Assembly: GCA_050015355.1 (NCBI GenBank) | Contig: JBEKBO010000004.1 | Location: 17,081-81,080 of the forward strand | Reading direction: 5' to 3' | Length of the DNA: 64,000 nt | Source: CAWBRT01 sp050015355 | GTDB lineage: Bacteria > Acidobacteriota > Terriglobia > Terriglobales > Acidobacteriaceae | Part shown: piece by piece, positions 8,592 through 17,648 of the stretch | Numbering within the stretch: the stretch's first letter is position 1 | Layout: every line of letters starts with the position of its first letter | Notes under the pieces: generated by a model | What the model was told of the DNA's origin: nothing | Seen by the model: the letters and a program-made list of their open reading frames with translations, nothing else | Database searches by the model: none | Made by a program: the position numbers and the translations under genes

Positions 8592-9764
8592 ATGAACCTA
8601 AATCCCGAGCAGACCTTTAATTTCTTCCCTGTTCCAACGGACATTCACTTTGGGCCCGGCGTTTTACAAGCCCTGCCAGCGCGAGTGAATTCGTTCGGCG
8701 CGCAGAAAGCATTTCTTGTGACCGACCCAGGCCTGCGCGCCGCCGGCATTCTCGACAAGGTAGTGACACTGTTGCAGACAAGTGGAATTCAGGTCGATGT
8801 CTGCGATCGAGTTAAGCCTGATTCCGGATCGCAACTGATCGACTGCACCACCGCGGAGCTGAAGCAATCCGGGGCTGGCATCGTGATTGGCATCGGTGGA
8901 GGCAGTTCGCTCGATACGGCGAAAGCAGTGGCGGCGCTAGCCACCAATCCGGGCTCGTGTCTGGATTACGTCGGCCTAAACAAACTGCGCAATAAGCCGT
9001 TGCCCACCATCGCGATACCAACCACCGCCGGCACCGGCAGCGAAGTAACGCTGTGGTCGGTGTTCACTGATGACACGAAGGGCCTCAAAGTGGCGATCGG
9101 CGGCTTCCTGATCTATCCAGCGGTGGCACTGTGTGATCCTGAGTTGACCATCGACCTGCCTGCCCAGTTAACCGCTTCCACTGGCATGGATGCTCTCGCT
9201 CATGCCATCGAGTGCTACACCAACACCGTGTGCCAGCCGATTTCAGGCGCACTCGCACTGGAGGCGGTCAGGCTGATCGGAAAGCATCTGAGAACCGCGG
9301 TGCTGAGCGGACGGAATCGTGAAGCTCGTTATGGAATGATGCTTGCCAGTACGATGGCGGGCATTGCTATGAACCCCACCCGTTTAGGGCTGGCCCACGC
9401 CTTGGCCATGCCGCTGGGAAGCTGGAATTTGCACGTGCCGCACGGGGTCATCCTGGCCATGCTTCTGCCAATGGCCATGGAATTCAACTACCTGGCTGCG
9501 CCGGATCGTTTTGTCGACGTTGCCGAGGCAATGGGAGAACCGGTCGATAACCTGAGCCGACTCGAGGCGGCGCGACACTCCGTGGAATCCGTTCGCGCCC
9601 TGGCTCGCGACATAGGAATTCCGACTTCCATGTCAGCTTATGGCTTGTGCGAAGACCATATCAAGCCGGTGGTCGAAGAAGCCATGAAGAGCGGGAATAT
9701 TCCGGTCAACCCGCGAAGGACCGTTGCCAGTGATCTCGAACAGATGTTGCGGAAGCTCTTATAG
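8592..9764 (+). CDS. Iron-containing alcohol dehydrogenase
   Basis: A 390-residue group III alcohol dehydrogenase. The N-terminal Rossmann-like domain carries GIGGGSSLDTAKA (dinucleotide loop, near residue 100). The C-terminal helical domain carries STGMDALAHAIECYTN and GLAHALAMPLGS, then HVPHG, with the His/Asp iron ligands. Family members include lactaldehyde reductase, maleylacetate reductase and 1,3-propanediol dehydrogenase; the substrate is not decided by these motifs. It sits between an aldo/keto reductase and an aldehyde dehydrogenase, suggesting shared handling of a small hydroxyaldehyde. Confidence 0.91.
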   Translation: MNLNPEQTFNFFPVPTDIHFGPGVLQALPARVNSFGAQKAFLVTDPGLRAAGILDKVVTLLQTSGIQVDVCDRVKPDSGSQLIDCTTAELKQSGAGIVIGIGGGSSLDTAKAVAALATNPGSCLDYVGLNKLRNKPLPTIAIPTTAGTGSEVTLWSVFTDDTKGLKVAIGGFLIYPAVALCDPELTIDLPAQLTASTGMDALAHAIECYTNTVCQPISGALALEAVRLIGKHLRTAVLSGRNREARYGMMLASTMAGIAMNPTRLGLAHALAMPLGSWNLHVPHGVILAMLLPMAMEFNYLAAPDRFVDVAEAMGEPVDNLSRLEAARHSVESVRALARDIGIPTSMSAYGLCEDHIKPVVEEAMKSGNIPVNPRRTVASDLEQMLRKLL

Positions 9765-9772
9765 GAGGGGCG

Positions 9773-11239
9773 ATGTCGACAGCCAGAGCCATAACGGAAA
9801 CGCACGCAAATTTTATCAATGGGAAGTGGGTCGCTCCCCAAACCGGCGAGTACTATGCGAGAACCAATCCGGCCCGCCCGTTGGAGTCTTTGGGCAACTT
9901 CCCGAGCTCCGCTGAGCGCGATGTCGATCTCGCGATCGAGGCAGCCGAGACCGCTGCCTCCGCTTGGGCCGATACGCCAGGGCCGCAACGTGGAGCTCTG
10001 CTGTTCCGGTTCGCACAGTTGCTGGAGGCTTCCAAGACCGAGTTGGCGAAGATTATCACCCGGGAGCAAGGCAAGGCTTTGTGCGAATCTACCGGCGAAG
10101 TGGGTCGCGCGGCAGTGGAAGCCCGCTACATGGCAGGAGAAGCCAGCCGGATCTGTGGCCAAAGCTTCCCGTCGGAACGCCCCGGATTCTCTGCCTATAC
10201 GGTGCTCGAACCGCTCGGAGTAGTGGCGGCGATCTGTCCATGGAATTTTCCCGTAGTGACGCCGGTGCGAAAAATTGCTCCCGCGCTTGCCTTCGGCAAC
10301 ACGGTGGTTTTCAAGCCGGCATCTCTTACCCCATGGTCGGCTGTCTTTGTCACGCGGCTGCTCGAGGAAGCCGGAGTGCCCCCAGGAGTCGTTAATCTTG
10401 TCATGGGTCCGGGAGCTCGAGTCGGCAGTGTTCTCGTTGCAGACCGCCGCGTTCGCGGGATTAGTTTCACGGGCTCCACGGATGTGGGCGTGCCCCTGTA
10501 CGAGGCCGCGGCGCGTCACTTGGCCAGCGTGCAACTTGAACTGGGAGGCAAAAACCCTGCGATCGTGATCGACTACGCGGACCTGGATGAGGCCGCGCGC
10601 GAAATCGTGTCGGCCGCTTTCCTCTGTAGCGGCCAGCGGTGCACGGCCCTAAGCCGCGTCATCGTTACCGAAGAGCAGGCCGATGCACTTGTCGCCAAGA
10701 TCCTCTCCTATGTCAAAAAGATTCAGGTCGGCGACGGTATGCTGGAGACTACGACGATGGGCCCTCTTGTTAACAGGTCGCAGTTCGACACTGTGGAGAG
10801 GTACGTAGCAAAGGGAGTCGAATCGGGCTGTAAGTTATTGTACGGAGGCAAAGCTCTAGGAAGGCAACCAGACCAGGACGGCTACTACTTTAGCCCGACA
10901 CTCTTTGATCAGGTTCCGGCCAGCTCGGCGCTGGCGAAGGAAGAGATATTCGGCCCAGTGTTGCCAGTGATTCGCGTGCGGGATGTCGACGAAGCAATCT
11001 CCGTTGCCAACGGCACGCGTTACGGTCTTGCCGCTTCGGTCTTTACCTCGCGCTTCGACGTGGCTTCTAGGTGTATGCGACGCATACAAGCTGGCATGAT
11101 CCATGTTAATCATGGTACTGCCAGCCAGGCGCATGTCCCCTTCGGCGGGCGCAAGGATTCCGGCCAGGGTGCTTTTTCCATTGGGCCGACGGCCAAGGAC
11201 TTTTTCACGAACGTCAAGACAATTTACGGCAAGTGGTAA
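9773..11239 (+). CDS. NAD(P)-dependent aldehyde dehydrogenase
   Basis: A 488-residue ALDH with strong ribosome site AGGAGG before ATG. Seen are CPWNFPVVTPVRKIAPAL (cofactor-binding Asn), FTGSTDVGVPLYEAAA, LELGGKNPAIV (catalytic Glu) and FLCSGQRCTALSRVI (catalytic Cys). GQRCTA is common in the alpha-ketoglutaric-semialdehyde and succinate-semialdehyde clades, so a sugar-acid-derived semialdehyde is likely but unproven. It starts eight bases after the iron alcohol dehydrogenase and is probably co-transcribed with it. The convergent ArsR-like gene ends 14 bases downstream. Confidence 0.93.
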   Translation: MSTARAITETHANFINGKWVAPQTGEYYARTNPARPLESLGNFPSSAERDVDLAIEAAETAASAWADTPGPQRGALLFRFAQLLEASKTELAKIITREQGKALCESTGEVGRAAVEARYMAGEASRICGQSFPSERPGFSAYTVLEPLGVVAAICPWNFPVVTPVRKIAPALAFGNTVVFKPASLTPWSAVFVTRLLEEAGVPPGVVNLVMGPGARVGSVLVADRRVRGISFTGSTDVGVPLYEAAARHLASVQLELGGKNPAIVIDYADLDEAAREIVSAAFLCSGQRCTALSRVIVTEEQADALVAKILSYVKKIQVGDGMLETTTMGPLVNRSQFDTVERYVAKGVESGCKLLYGGKALGRQPDQDGYYFSPTLFDQVPASSALAKEEIFGPVLPVIRVRDVDEAISVANGTRYGLAASVFTSRFDVASRCMRRIQAGMIHVNHGTASQAHVPFGGRKDSGQGAFSIGPTAKDFFTNVKTIYGKW

Positions 11240-11252
11240 GGAAGGTTGCTCC

Positions 11253-11894
11253 TCACATCCTGAAGAGGCGGGTCAACTCGCGTTCACCGATTCGCGATAC
11301 GTGGACGGCACGGCTTCGTTGGTCTCGCGTAAGCCAACGGAATTCCATCAGTTTTTGGCAGATAGCTGCTCCGACGGCGCCCCCCATATGGTCCCTTCGC
11401 TCTGTCCAATCGAGGCATCGGCGTGCGAAACTTCTGCGTAATCGGCGTAGCTCATCTGCATCGACGCCCCACTCTCGCAATAGGTGTTCACCGCTCGCAG
11501 TAAGTTCGTACTCTCGCTTACCCTGGGCTACAATGAACTGTTTCTGCTCCAAGGCCGCCGTGAGACGCACTGCCAGGTTCCCGGCGAGGTGGTCGTAGCA
11601 GGTGCGCGCGTAGCAGAGTGCCTGACTCGCGCCCGACGGGCGATATGCATGTGGGGTGGAAATAGACCCCAGGGACTCGATTGCATGCGCGATTTGCGCC
11701 CCTGCCAGGCAGTAATAGCGGTATCGGCCTTCCCGCGACACCTTGACGAATCCGCCCTGAAGCAATTGCGCGAGATGCATGCTCGCTGACTGCGCCGATA
11801 TGCCAGCCACAATGGCGAGTTCGCCGGCCGATCTTACCGCACCATCCAGCAAAGATGCCAACACGCCTGATTCGTAATTACGTTGCGGAAACAC
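11253..11894 (-). CDS. ArsR-family winged-helix transcriptional regulator
   Basis: A 213-residue protein. Residues ~20-75 form a winged helix-turn-helix (AGELAIVAGISAQSASMHLAQLLQGG, then a wing ending GRYRYYCL). The C-terminal ~130 residues match the long ArsR subclass that ends with a CLDWTERRDHMGGAVGAAI block. No ArsR-type ELCVCDL metal site is visible, so its signal is unknown. The start is a GTG with no good ribosome site, and the usual DPTRxxIL helix is poorly preserved, so the N-terminus may be damaged or mis-started. It is divergent from the outer-membrane/metal-ABC cluster starting at 12148. It is the only clear transcription factor in the window. Confidence 0.8.
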   Translation of the reverse strand: MFPQRNYESGVLASLLDGAVRSAGELAIVAGISAQSASMHLAQLLQGGFVKVSREGRYRYYCLAGAQIAHAIESLGSISTPHAYRPSGASQALCYARTCYDHLAGNLAVRLTAALEQKQFIVAQGKREYELTASGEHLLREWGVDADELRRLRRSFARRCLDWTERRDHMGGAVGAAICQKLMEFRWLTRDQRSRAVHVSRIGERELTRLFRM

Positions 11895-12147
11895 ACTCGC
11901 TCTGGAGCAGTTCCGGAAAGCTGTTTTCGGCCAGCTGGAAAACCGCTACAGCCCAACTTCCTCGAACCGGGTTCCGGCCCGCGTCGTCCAATGCGGCTGG
12001 CTCGACGCGGCATTCCCAGCTCCAGCATCCCTCTGCTATTCGTTAGCCGATACAGCTTTGGCTGCAACACCGTTCACACGCGGTACAATTCGAGCGATTC
12101 AGAGTTGAAAGTCCTGTTACGCGCCAAAGTGCGGGAGATCAACTACG

Positions 12148-13569
12148 ATGAAAAACCTGGCTTTTATTGTTTCCGTGCTGCTGGGCCTTTCGGCTGCCGC
12201 CTACGCGCAGCAGAATCCTTCAGCATCAATTACGCCTCAATCTCTGGATGCCTTGCAGCAGCAGATTAGGGATTTGCAGGAACGAGTCATAGCCCTGGAA
12301 GGGCAACTGCGGATGATGAAGGGGCAGACGGCCCCAGCACCGCAGACCGCGCAGGGAACAGCCGAGGCGCAATCCAGGCCCGCTGCTCCGCCGCCCAGCA
12401 CGGAAGTCGCCGCCCAGACCGAGGGCGGTCCAGTGTCCGGCGGCCCAGCCGCGCAAGCGCCAAGTTTGGGCGGTGCCTCCGCACTCGCCAAAGCACTTAA
12501 CCCCGATATCAGCATGATCGGTGACTTCCTGGGCTCACTCGGCGGCAATTCGCCGCCCTCCGGAGCTCAACAAACCCCGGTCCGCTCGTTCGAGATGCAT
12601 GAATCTGAACTCGGCATCCAGGCAATTATTGATCCCTATGCACGCGGTGATTTCTTTGTCACCTTCGGCGAGCAAGGTGTAAGCCTGGAAGAAGGCTACA
12701 TTACTTTCACTTCGCTGCCGGCGGGATTCGTCGCCCGGGCAGGCAAGCTACGAGCCGCCTTCGGCAAGGTCAATACCATGCACAATCACGTGCTGCCTTG
12801 GGTGGACCGGCCGCTGGTCACCGACAATCTTGTCGGCGGGGAAGACGGCATAGACGACGCCGGAGTTTCGGTAACGCGCACCTTCGCCGCTCCCGGGAAT
12901 TTGTTCCTGGAAGCTACCGGGCAAGTATTTCGTGGAGACTCAGGCGACAGTGTGCATCAGCTTTTTGCTGCGCCCAATAAGAGTGACATCAGCACCATTG
13001 CCCACCTGCGCGGCTACAGAGACATCACCGAGTCCACCAACCTCGATATTGGCGTCTCGTTCGCGCGGGGTCACAGTGCCCTTGGCGACCTCACCGCGGT
13101 GAGCGCCGAACTCTTCCCGTCTAGAAACTTCCTTACCTATCTGTACGGAATCGATGCCACGATGCGCTGGAGGCCACTGCGCCGTTCCATTTATCATTCC
13201 TTCATTACGCGTAGCGAGTTCATATGGAACCAGCGTCAGCAGCTTAATGCTGTCCCCGGAGCCAGCACAACCTTGCCGGTCCCAGGAGCGTTCCTCCCGG
13301 TGACCAAGCGCTCGTTCGGTTACTACGCTTCGGCCGATTACCAGTTGGGCCGGAGATGGTTTATCGGCGGCCGCTTCGACTCGTCTGATCGCGCCACGAG
13401 CCCCGGCACGGATCACGGCACTTCCGCCGTGCTTACGTATTGGCCCAGCGAATTCAGCCAGATTCGCGCTCAGTACCGGTCGACTCGCTACGCCGAAGGA
13501 ATCGACGCCAACGAGTTACTCATGCAGGTGCAGTTTGTGCTGGGTGCTCATGGCGCCCATCCGTTCTAG
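12148..13569 (+). CDS. Outer-membrane porin-like beta-barrel protein with N-terminal coiled coil
   Basis: A 473-residue exported protein. A signal peptide ends near AYAQQ; a short coiled coil (LDALQQQIRDLQERVIALEG) follows at ~30-55, then an Ala/Pro/Gln-rich linker to ~110. Residues ~150-473 have alternating hydrophobic strands and end in a terminal beta-strand (MQVQFVLGAHGAHPF), as in outer-membrane barrels. The coiled coil could anchor to peptidoglycan or trimerise. It lies 51 bases before a metal-binding ABC lipoprotein-type gene, so it may move metal across the outer membrane; that is inference from position. I cannot assign a named family. Confidence 0.65.
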   Translation: MKNLAFIVSVLLGLSAAAYAQQNPSASITPQSLDALQQQIRDLQERVIALEGQLRMMKGQTAPAPQTAQGTAEAQSRPAAPPPSTEVAAQTEGGPVSGGPAAQAPSLGGASALAKALNPDISMIGDFLGSLGGNSPPSGAQQTPVRSFEMHESELGIQAIIDPYARGDFFVTFGEQGVSLEEGYITFTSLPAGFVARAGKLRAAFGKVNTMHNHVLPWVDRPLVTDNLVGGEDGIDDAGVSVTRTFAAPGNLFLEATGQVFRGDSGDSVHQLFAAPNKSDISTIAHLRGYRDITESTNLDIGVSFARGHSALGDLTAVSAELFPSRNFLTYLYGIDATMRWRPLRRSIYHSFITRSEFIWNQRQQLNAVPGASTTLPVPGAFLPVTKRSFGYYASADYQLGRRWFIGGRFDSSDRATSPGTDHGTSAVLTYWPSEFSQIRAQYRSTRYAEGIDANELLMQVQFVLGAHGAHPF

Positions 13570-13620
13570 CCGGGTTCTGTTGCGCCGGTTTTTTGCGCGC
13601 GATGAGTGGAAGGAGATGCA

Positions 13621-14556
13621 ATGAAGAACATTATTTCGCGACTCTTGCTGGTGACGGCCCTGCTTGCCGCCTTTTCGGTGCTCGCGCCGCCGGCGGAAGC
13701 CAGGAAACTAAACATCGTGACCTCGACCACCGACCTGGCATCGCTGGCGCAGGAGATCGGTGGCGACCGCATCAGCGTAGATTCGATTGCCAAGGGCTAT
13801 CAGGACCCCCACTTTGTGGAGGCCAAGCCCAGCTTCCTGTTGAAGCTGCGCCACGCCGATCTTCTGATCGCCGTCGGATTGGAACTGGAGATCGGATGGC
13901 TGCCGCCGCTGATTACTCAGAGCGGCAATCCACGCATCCAGCCGAGCGCTGCCGGCTACCTGGACGCCTCGCAGTTTGCCGAAATCCTCGAGATACCGCG
14001 AGGCCAGATCACCCGCGCTATGGGAGACGTGCACCCTCAGGGCAACCCACACTATTGGCTCGATCCCGACAACGGCCGCCGCATCGCCAAGGGCATTGCC
14101 GGCAAACTTGCGCAACTGGATCCCGAGAATGCGAGCTATTTCCAGCAGCGGTTTCAGGACTTCGACAAGCGCTTGACGGCTGCCGAGCAAAACTGGGATG
14201 CCCAGATGCGGCCGTATACGGGCCGCAAGGTTGTCACCTATCACAACTCGTGGCCCAACTTCGCCAAGCATTTCAAGCTGAACGTGGTCGGCTACGTCGA
14301 GCCGCGCCCGGGCATTCCACCCAGCCCCGGCCACACGCTGGAGTTGATCCAGGCGATGCGGCGCGACAACGTCAAGATCATCATGGTCGAACCGTATTTC
14401 GACCTGAAGACACCCGACAGCATCGCGCGCGAAACCGGGGGCAAGGTGCTGGTGATGACTCCCTCCGTCGGCGGAGAAAAACCGGTCACAGACTACTTCA
14501 AGCTGTTCGACTACGATATCAATCTGCTGGTCAACGCATTTAAGACTGTGCAGTAG
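13621..14556 (+). CDS. Metal ABC transporter substrate-binding protein (ZnuA/TroA-like)
   Basis: A 311-residue periplasmic protein with a signal peptide ending at PAEA. The ATG at 13621 follows AAGGAG; an upstream in-frame ATG at 13606 is less likely. Seen are IVTSTTDLASLAQEIGGD, the metal-site motifs YQDPHFVEAKPSF and GDVHPQGNPHYWLDP (His ligands), TYHNSWPNFAKHF, and VEPYFD near residue 260. These are the cluster 9 family for Zn or Mn. No His-rich loop of the zinc-specific ZnuA type is seen. A matching permease follows; no ATPase gene is adjacent. Confidence 0.86.
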   Translation: MKNIISRLLLVTALLAAFSVLAPPAEARKLNIVTSTTDLASLAQEIGGDRISVDSIAKGYQDPHFVEAKPSFLLKLRHADLLIAVGLELEIGWLPPLITQSGNPRIQPSAAGYLDASQFAEILEIPRGQITRAMGDVHPQGNPHYWLDPDNGRRIAKGIAGKLAQLDPENASYFQQRFQDFDKRLTAAEQNWDAQMRPYTGRKVVTYHNSWPNFAKHFKLNVVGYVEPRPGIPPSPGHTLELIQAMRRDNVKIIMVEPYFDLKTPDSIARETGGKVLVMTPSVGGEKPVTDYFKLFDYDINLLVNAFKTVQ

Positions 14557-14601
14557 GACGTAACAGCAGACATCTTTGCATTAAGGAGAGAAATCGGCCA
14601 G

Positions 14602-15441
14602 ATGGAGATGCTCCAATTCCTGCTGCTGCCGTTTCTGGCGAGTCTGATCCTCACCGGGATCCATGCCTATCTGGGCGTACACGTGGTCGAACGCGGCGTG
14701 ATCTTCGTCGACTTGGCGCTTGCGCAGATCGCCGCCTTGGGCGCTACCATCGCCATTCTAGCGGGCATGGACCCGCACGGCAGCGAGGCATACTGGATCA
14801 GCCTGGCATTTACCTTTTTAGGCGCAGGTCTCTTTGCCCTTGCCCGCTCGCGCCGCGCCACCCGCATTCCGCTGGAGGCGTTCATCGGCATTACGTACGC
14901 CGTCGCCTCCGCTGCCGCTATTCTGGCCATGAGCAAGGCTACCGGCGAAACCGAACACCTGAAAGACATGCTGGTTGGCAACATCCTGGCCGTATCGCGC
15001 CACGATGTAATCAAGACCGCCGCCCTGTATGGCGCCATCGGCCTGTTCCATTACATCTTTCGCCGCAGATTTCTTCTTATCTCCATGGACCCGACACGAG
15101 CGAAGGCGGAGAACATCTCGATACGGCTCTGGGACTTCCTCTTTTACGCTTCGTTCGGCTTCGTTGTAACCTCATCGGTCGCCATCGCCGGCGTGCTGCT
15201 CGTCTTCTGTTACTTGATCGTGCCCTCCGTGGGTGCCATGTTGTTCTCCGACCACATCGGTAAAAGGCTGGCAATCGGGTGGACCATGGGCACACTAGTC
15301 TCGGCCTTCGGCGTCTATCTTTCAGTGTTGCTCGACCTGCCGACCGGCGCCACCATCGTCTGCACTTTTGGCGCGATCCTTCTGCTGATGTTCTTGCTGC
15401 GCCAGATCCTGCCCTGGGGTCGAGGCACAGCAAGCCAGTAA
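14602..15441 (+). CDS. Metal ABC transporter permease (ZnuB family)
   Basis: A 279-residue integral membrane protein of the ABC-3 family with about eight helices. It starts with LPFLASLILTGIHAYLGVHV, contains FVDLALAQIAALGATIA (the conserved cytoplasmic/periplasmic helix region) and ends with the SVAIAGVLLVFCYLIVPS signature and a STG-like DLPTGATIV motif. It would form the channel for the binding protein encoded 45 bases upstream. The ATP-binding subunit that should complete the transporter is not encoded nearby; the next gene is an unrelated convergent gene. Confidence 0.86.
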   Translation: MEMLQFLLLPFLASLILTGIHAYLGVHVVERGVIFVDLALAQIAALGATIAILAGMDPHGSEAYWISLAFTFLGAGLFALARSRRATRIPLEAFIGITYAVASAAAILAMSKATGETEHLKDMLVGNILAVSRHDVIKTAALYGAIGLFHYIFRRRFLLISMDPTRAKAENISIRLWDFLFYASFGFVVTSSVAIAGVLLVFCYLIVPSVGAMLFSDHIGKRLAIGWTMGTLVSAFGVYLSVLLDLPTGATIVCTFGAILLLMFLLRQILPWGRGTASQ

Positions 15442-15604
15442 CGATCAACGAGCTATCTTTAAAGTTTCGTCGATCCTCTGTTTGAGCCGCGCCGCTCAGA
15501 ACCCCGAGCCATCGCCCACCACTTTTGGGTGAAATAGTCCCACTCTCGCACACTGACAGAAATACGGTCATTCTCCGCGAAAGGGGAAAGCCTGCGATTG
15601 GTGG

Positions 15605-16273
15605 CTATACCACCTCTAGTGCCTGCGTCGCAGCCTGCGGCGAAGCTAACCGCACGTACTCTTCGATATCTCGTAGGTGGGCGTCTATCGCTTCCTCTTT
15701 CACTCCTTCTGGAGCATAGACGGTGAAGAGGGCGGAGTTCGTCCCCGCGGTGATGCGAGTGCGGGCATCGGGGCCGTACAGCACGCTGGAGACGATGCCT
15801 TCGCCGTCTGTGATCATCATGTCGCCACGCTTGCAGGTCTCAATCCTGCCCCGGATGCCCAAGTAGGTCTCGCCGCCCGCCGACACAGTCAGCGTAAGCG
15901 GCTGGATTATCCTGTTAAGGTCGTGGCCGGCAGTGAGCAACATGTTCTTGAGCTCGGCCATGAACATCGCCTCCACCAGCGCTGCCACGCTTGGGATGGG
16001 CTTGCCCTTCAGAGCCACCGACTCTACCTGGAGAAGCACGTGGTACGCCTTATCGAACTTGCGGTAATGAGCATCGTAGGCTTGGATAACGGGTAGTTGC
16101 TTGAACTGCGAGCGATCGAAGCTGCCAAATTGCCTGCGTAGCGTTTCCTCGATGTCTGCTTTGCGTTCTTCTAGCGCGCGATGGGTGGCTGGATTGGTGA
16201 CGCTGGTCATGGCCAGCAGTCCCACACGGGCGAGAGGAAACGCCGGGCGAAAGTCTTTGGAAACTCGGATCAT
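15605..16273 (-). CDS. B3/B4 tRNA-binding-domain protein
   Basis: A 222-residue stand-alone B3/B4 domain, the fold found in the beta subunit of phenylalanyl-tRNA synthetase. Landmarks are HYRKFDKAYHVLLQVESV, GKPIPSVAALVEAMFMAEL (typical 'P..N.LVD..N...L' region), AGHDLNRI and GRIETCKRGDMMITDGEG. Family members are thought to edit mis-charged amino acids or act on free aminoacyl-tRNA, but direct evidence is thin. It is an orphan here, between the metal ABC cluster and a dehydrogenase gene. Confidence 0.78.
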   Translation of the reverse strand: MIRVSKDFRPAFPLARVGLLAMTSVTNPATHRALEERKADIEETLRRQFGSFDRSQFKQLPVIQAYDAHYRKFDKAYHVLLQVESVALKGKPIPSVAALVEAMFMAELKNMLLTAGHDLNRIIQPLTLTVSAGGETYLGIRGRIETCKRGDMMITDGEGIVSSVLYGPDARTRITAGTNSALFTVYAPEGVKEEAIDAHLRDIEEYVRLASPQAATQALEVV

Positions 16274-16441
16274 GACCTCGTCTCCTTCACAGTGGGAAGG
16301 CGTCGCGTAAGCGAACCGAAAGCATTGTAGCCCGTGCGTCGATCTCTTCTCACGCCGTTTGAAAGGTCTATAAAAGCGCCGTGGCTGCGGACGGATTCAC
16401 CCGCGGAATCGTGAGTCGCGCCAGCCGTGGGCTGACGAGAA

Positions 16442-17527
16442 TCAAGGCGCCAACCGGAGTTCCTCGGGCGACGACTTCGGGAAGGGAACGCCCGCATGCT
16501 TCGCCTCTGCGTGCAGCTCACCGGCCACCTTGTCCGAGATGGGAATACCGGTACGACTGCGCACCTGCTCGGTTCTCTCCTCCGGTTCACCCGGCAACAG
16601 GATCTCGTCAAACCCCGCGGCCCGCGGCAGGGTCTTTACACGCTCGACGAAAGTGTCGGCGCGGTGCTCGAATTCCTCGCGTGAGACGAACAGGTCAGGA
16701 CGCATTGCGATAAACAGATGGCCGACGTTCTGTGGCGCGGAGTGGTCGAAATAAAGGCTCTTCACGTCCCCGCCGTAATTAGCTCCAGTGTATAGACCCG
16801 CCAGCAGATCCATGAGCATTGCCAGCGCGGCGCCCTTCACGCCGCCGAACGCCAGACAGACGCCCTCGAACGCCTTTTTGGCATCCGTGGTCGGCCGCCC
16901 TTCGGCATCCAGCGCCAGTCCCTCTGGAATTGATTTGCCGTGGGTTGCCGCCAAGCGGATCTTGCCGCGTGCAATCACCGTCATGGCCATGTCCAGAACA
17001 TACGGCTCGCTTTGTCCACCGGGAACACCGGCGGCGAGCGGGGCCGCGCCGAGGAACGTGGTGCGCCCTCCCCAGACAGGGATAGCGGGAGAAGAGTTTG
17101 TCAGCGCGAGCGAAATGTAACCGGCTTCGATCGCCTGGAGCACGTACAACGCCGCCATTCCGTAGTGCGTGCTGCGGCGTACTCCGGCCATGCCGATGCC
17201 GAATTCGGCGGCGAGTTTAAGCGCCTCATTCATTCCCATGCGGCCGGAGATGAATCCCATGCCGTCATCGCCGTCAACCAGCGCAACCGCGCCGGCTACG
17301 CGCGTGACCTTCATGTCCGGTTTCGGGTTGACGACGCCGCGCCGCAGGCGTTCCAAATACATCGGAATGCGAGAAACTCCGTGGGAGTCGATACCACGCA
17401 GATTGGCCTTGACCAGCCCCTCGGCGACGATCGCGGCATCGTTTTCGGGCAGGCCCGCCTGCTTGAATATGGCGATCGTGAACTGAGTCAGATGCAACGG
17501 ATTAAAGTATTTGGCCGCGTCGTTCAT
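16442..17527 (-). CDS. Malate/L-lactate dehydrogenase family (Ldh2/MDH2-type) oxidoreductase
   Basis: A 361-residue NAD(P)-dependent enzyme. The ATG at 17527 is chosen because AGGAAAGGTGAC lies just upstream; the frame is open another 31 codons without a good ribosome site. Seen are GIDSHGVSRIPMYLERLRRG (active-site His), VDGDDGMGFISG and GVKGAALAMLMDLLAG (cofactor-binding loop). The family reduces or oxidises 2-oxo/2-hydroxy acids such as malate, ureidoglycolate, 2,3-diketo-L-gulonate or piperideine-carboxylate. The next gene upstream in the same direction is an ACS-type MFS carrier, so a sugar-acid or hydroxyacid substrate is likely. Confidence 0.88.
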   Translation of the reverse strand: MNDAAKYFNPLHLTQFTIAIFKQAGLPENDAAIVAEGLVKANLRGIDSHGVSRIPMYLERLRRGVVNPKPDMKVTRVAGAVALVDGDDGMGFISGRMGMNEALKLAAEFGIGMAGVRRSTHYGMAALYVLQAIEAGYISLALTNSSPAIPVWGGRTTFLGAAPLAAGVPGGQSEPYVLDMAMTVIARGKIRLAATHGKSIPEGLALDAEGRPTTDAKKAFEGVCLAFGGVKGAALAMLMDLLAGLYTGANYGGDVKSLYFDHSAPQNVGHLFIAMRPDLFVSREEFEHRADTFVERVKTLPRAAGFDEILLPGEPEERTEQVRSRTGIPISDKVAGELHAEAKHAGVPFPKSSPEELRLAP

Positions 17528-17648
17528 CGAGTCACCTTTCCTGTGAACAAACTCTGAAGATAGGAAGATAAGCAAAGCCGCTTTATACATCGCGGTCGCC
17601 GCGCCTAACTCCAGGCGCACTTTGTTTCCACGCCGGCTGATGCTGTTG

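Noticed and set aside
13440..14543. 367-codon plus frame overlapping the metal-binding-protein gene
   Set aside because: Arg/Gln/Pro-rich composition typical of a shadow frame; the binding-protein frame has clear signal peptide and ligand motifs.
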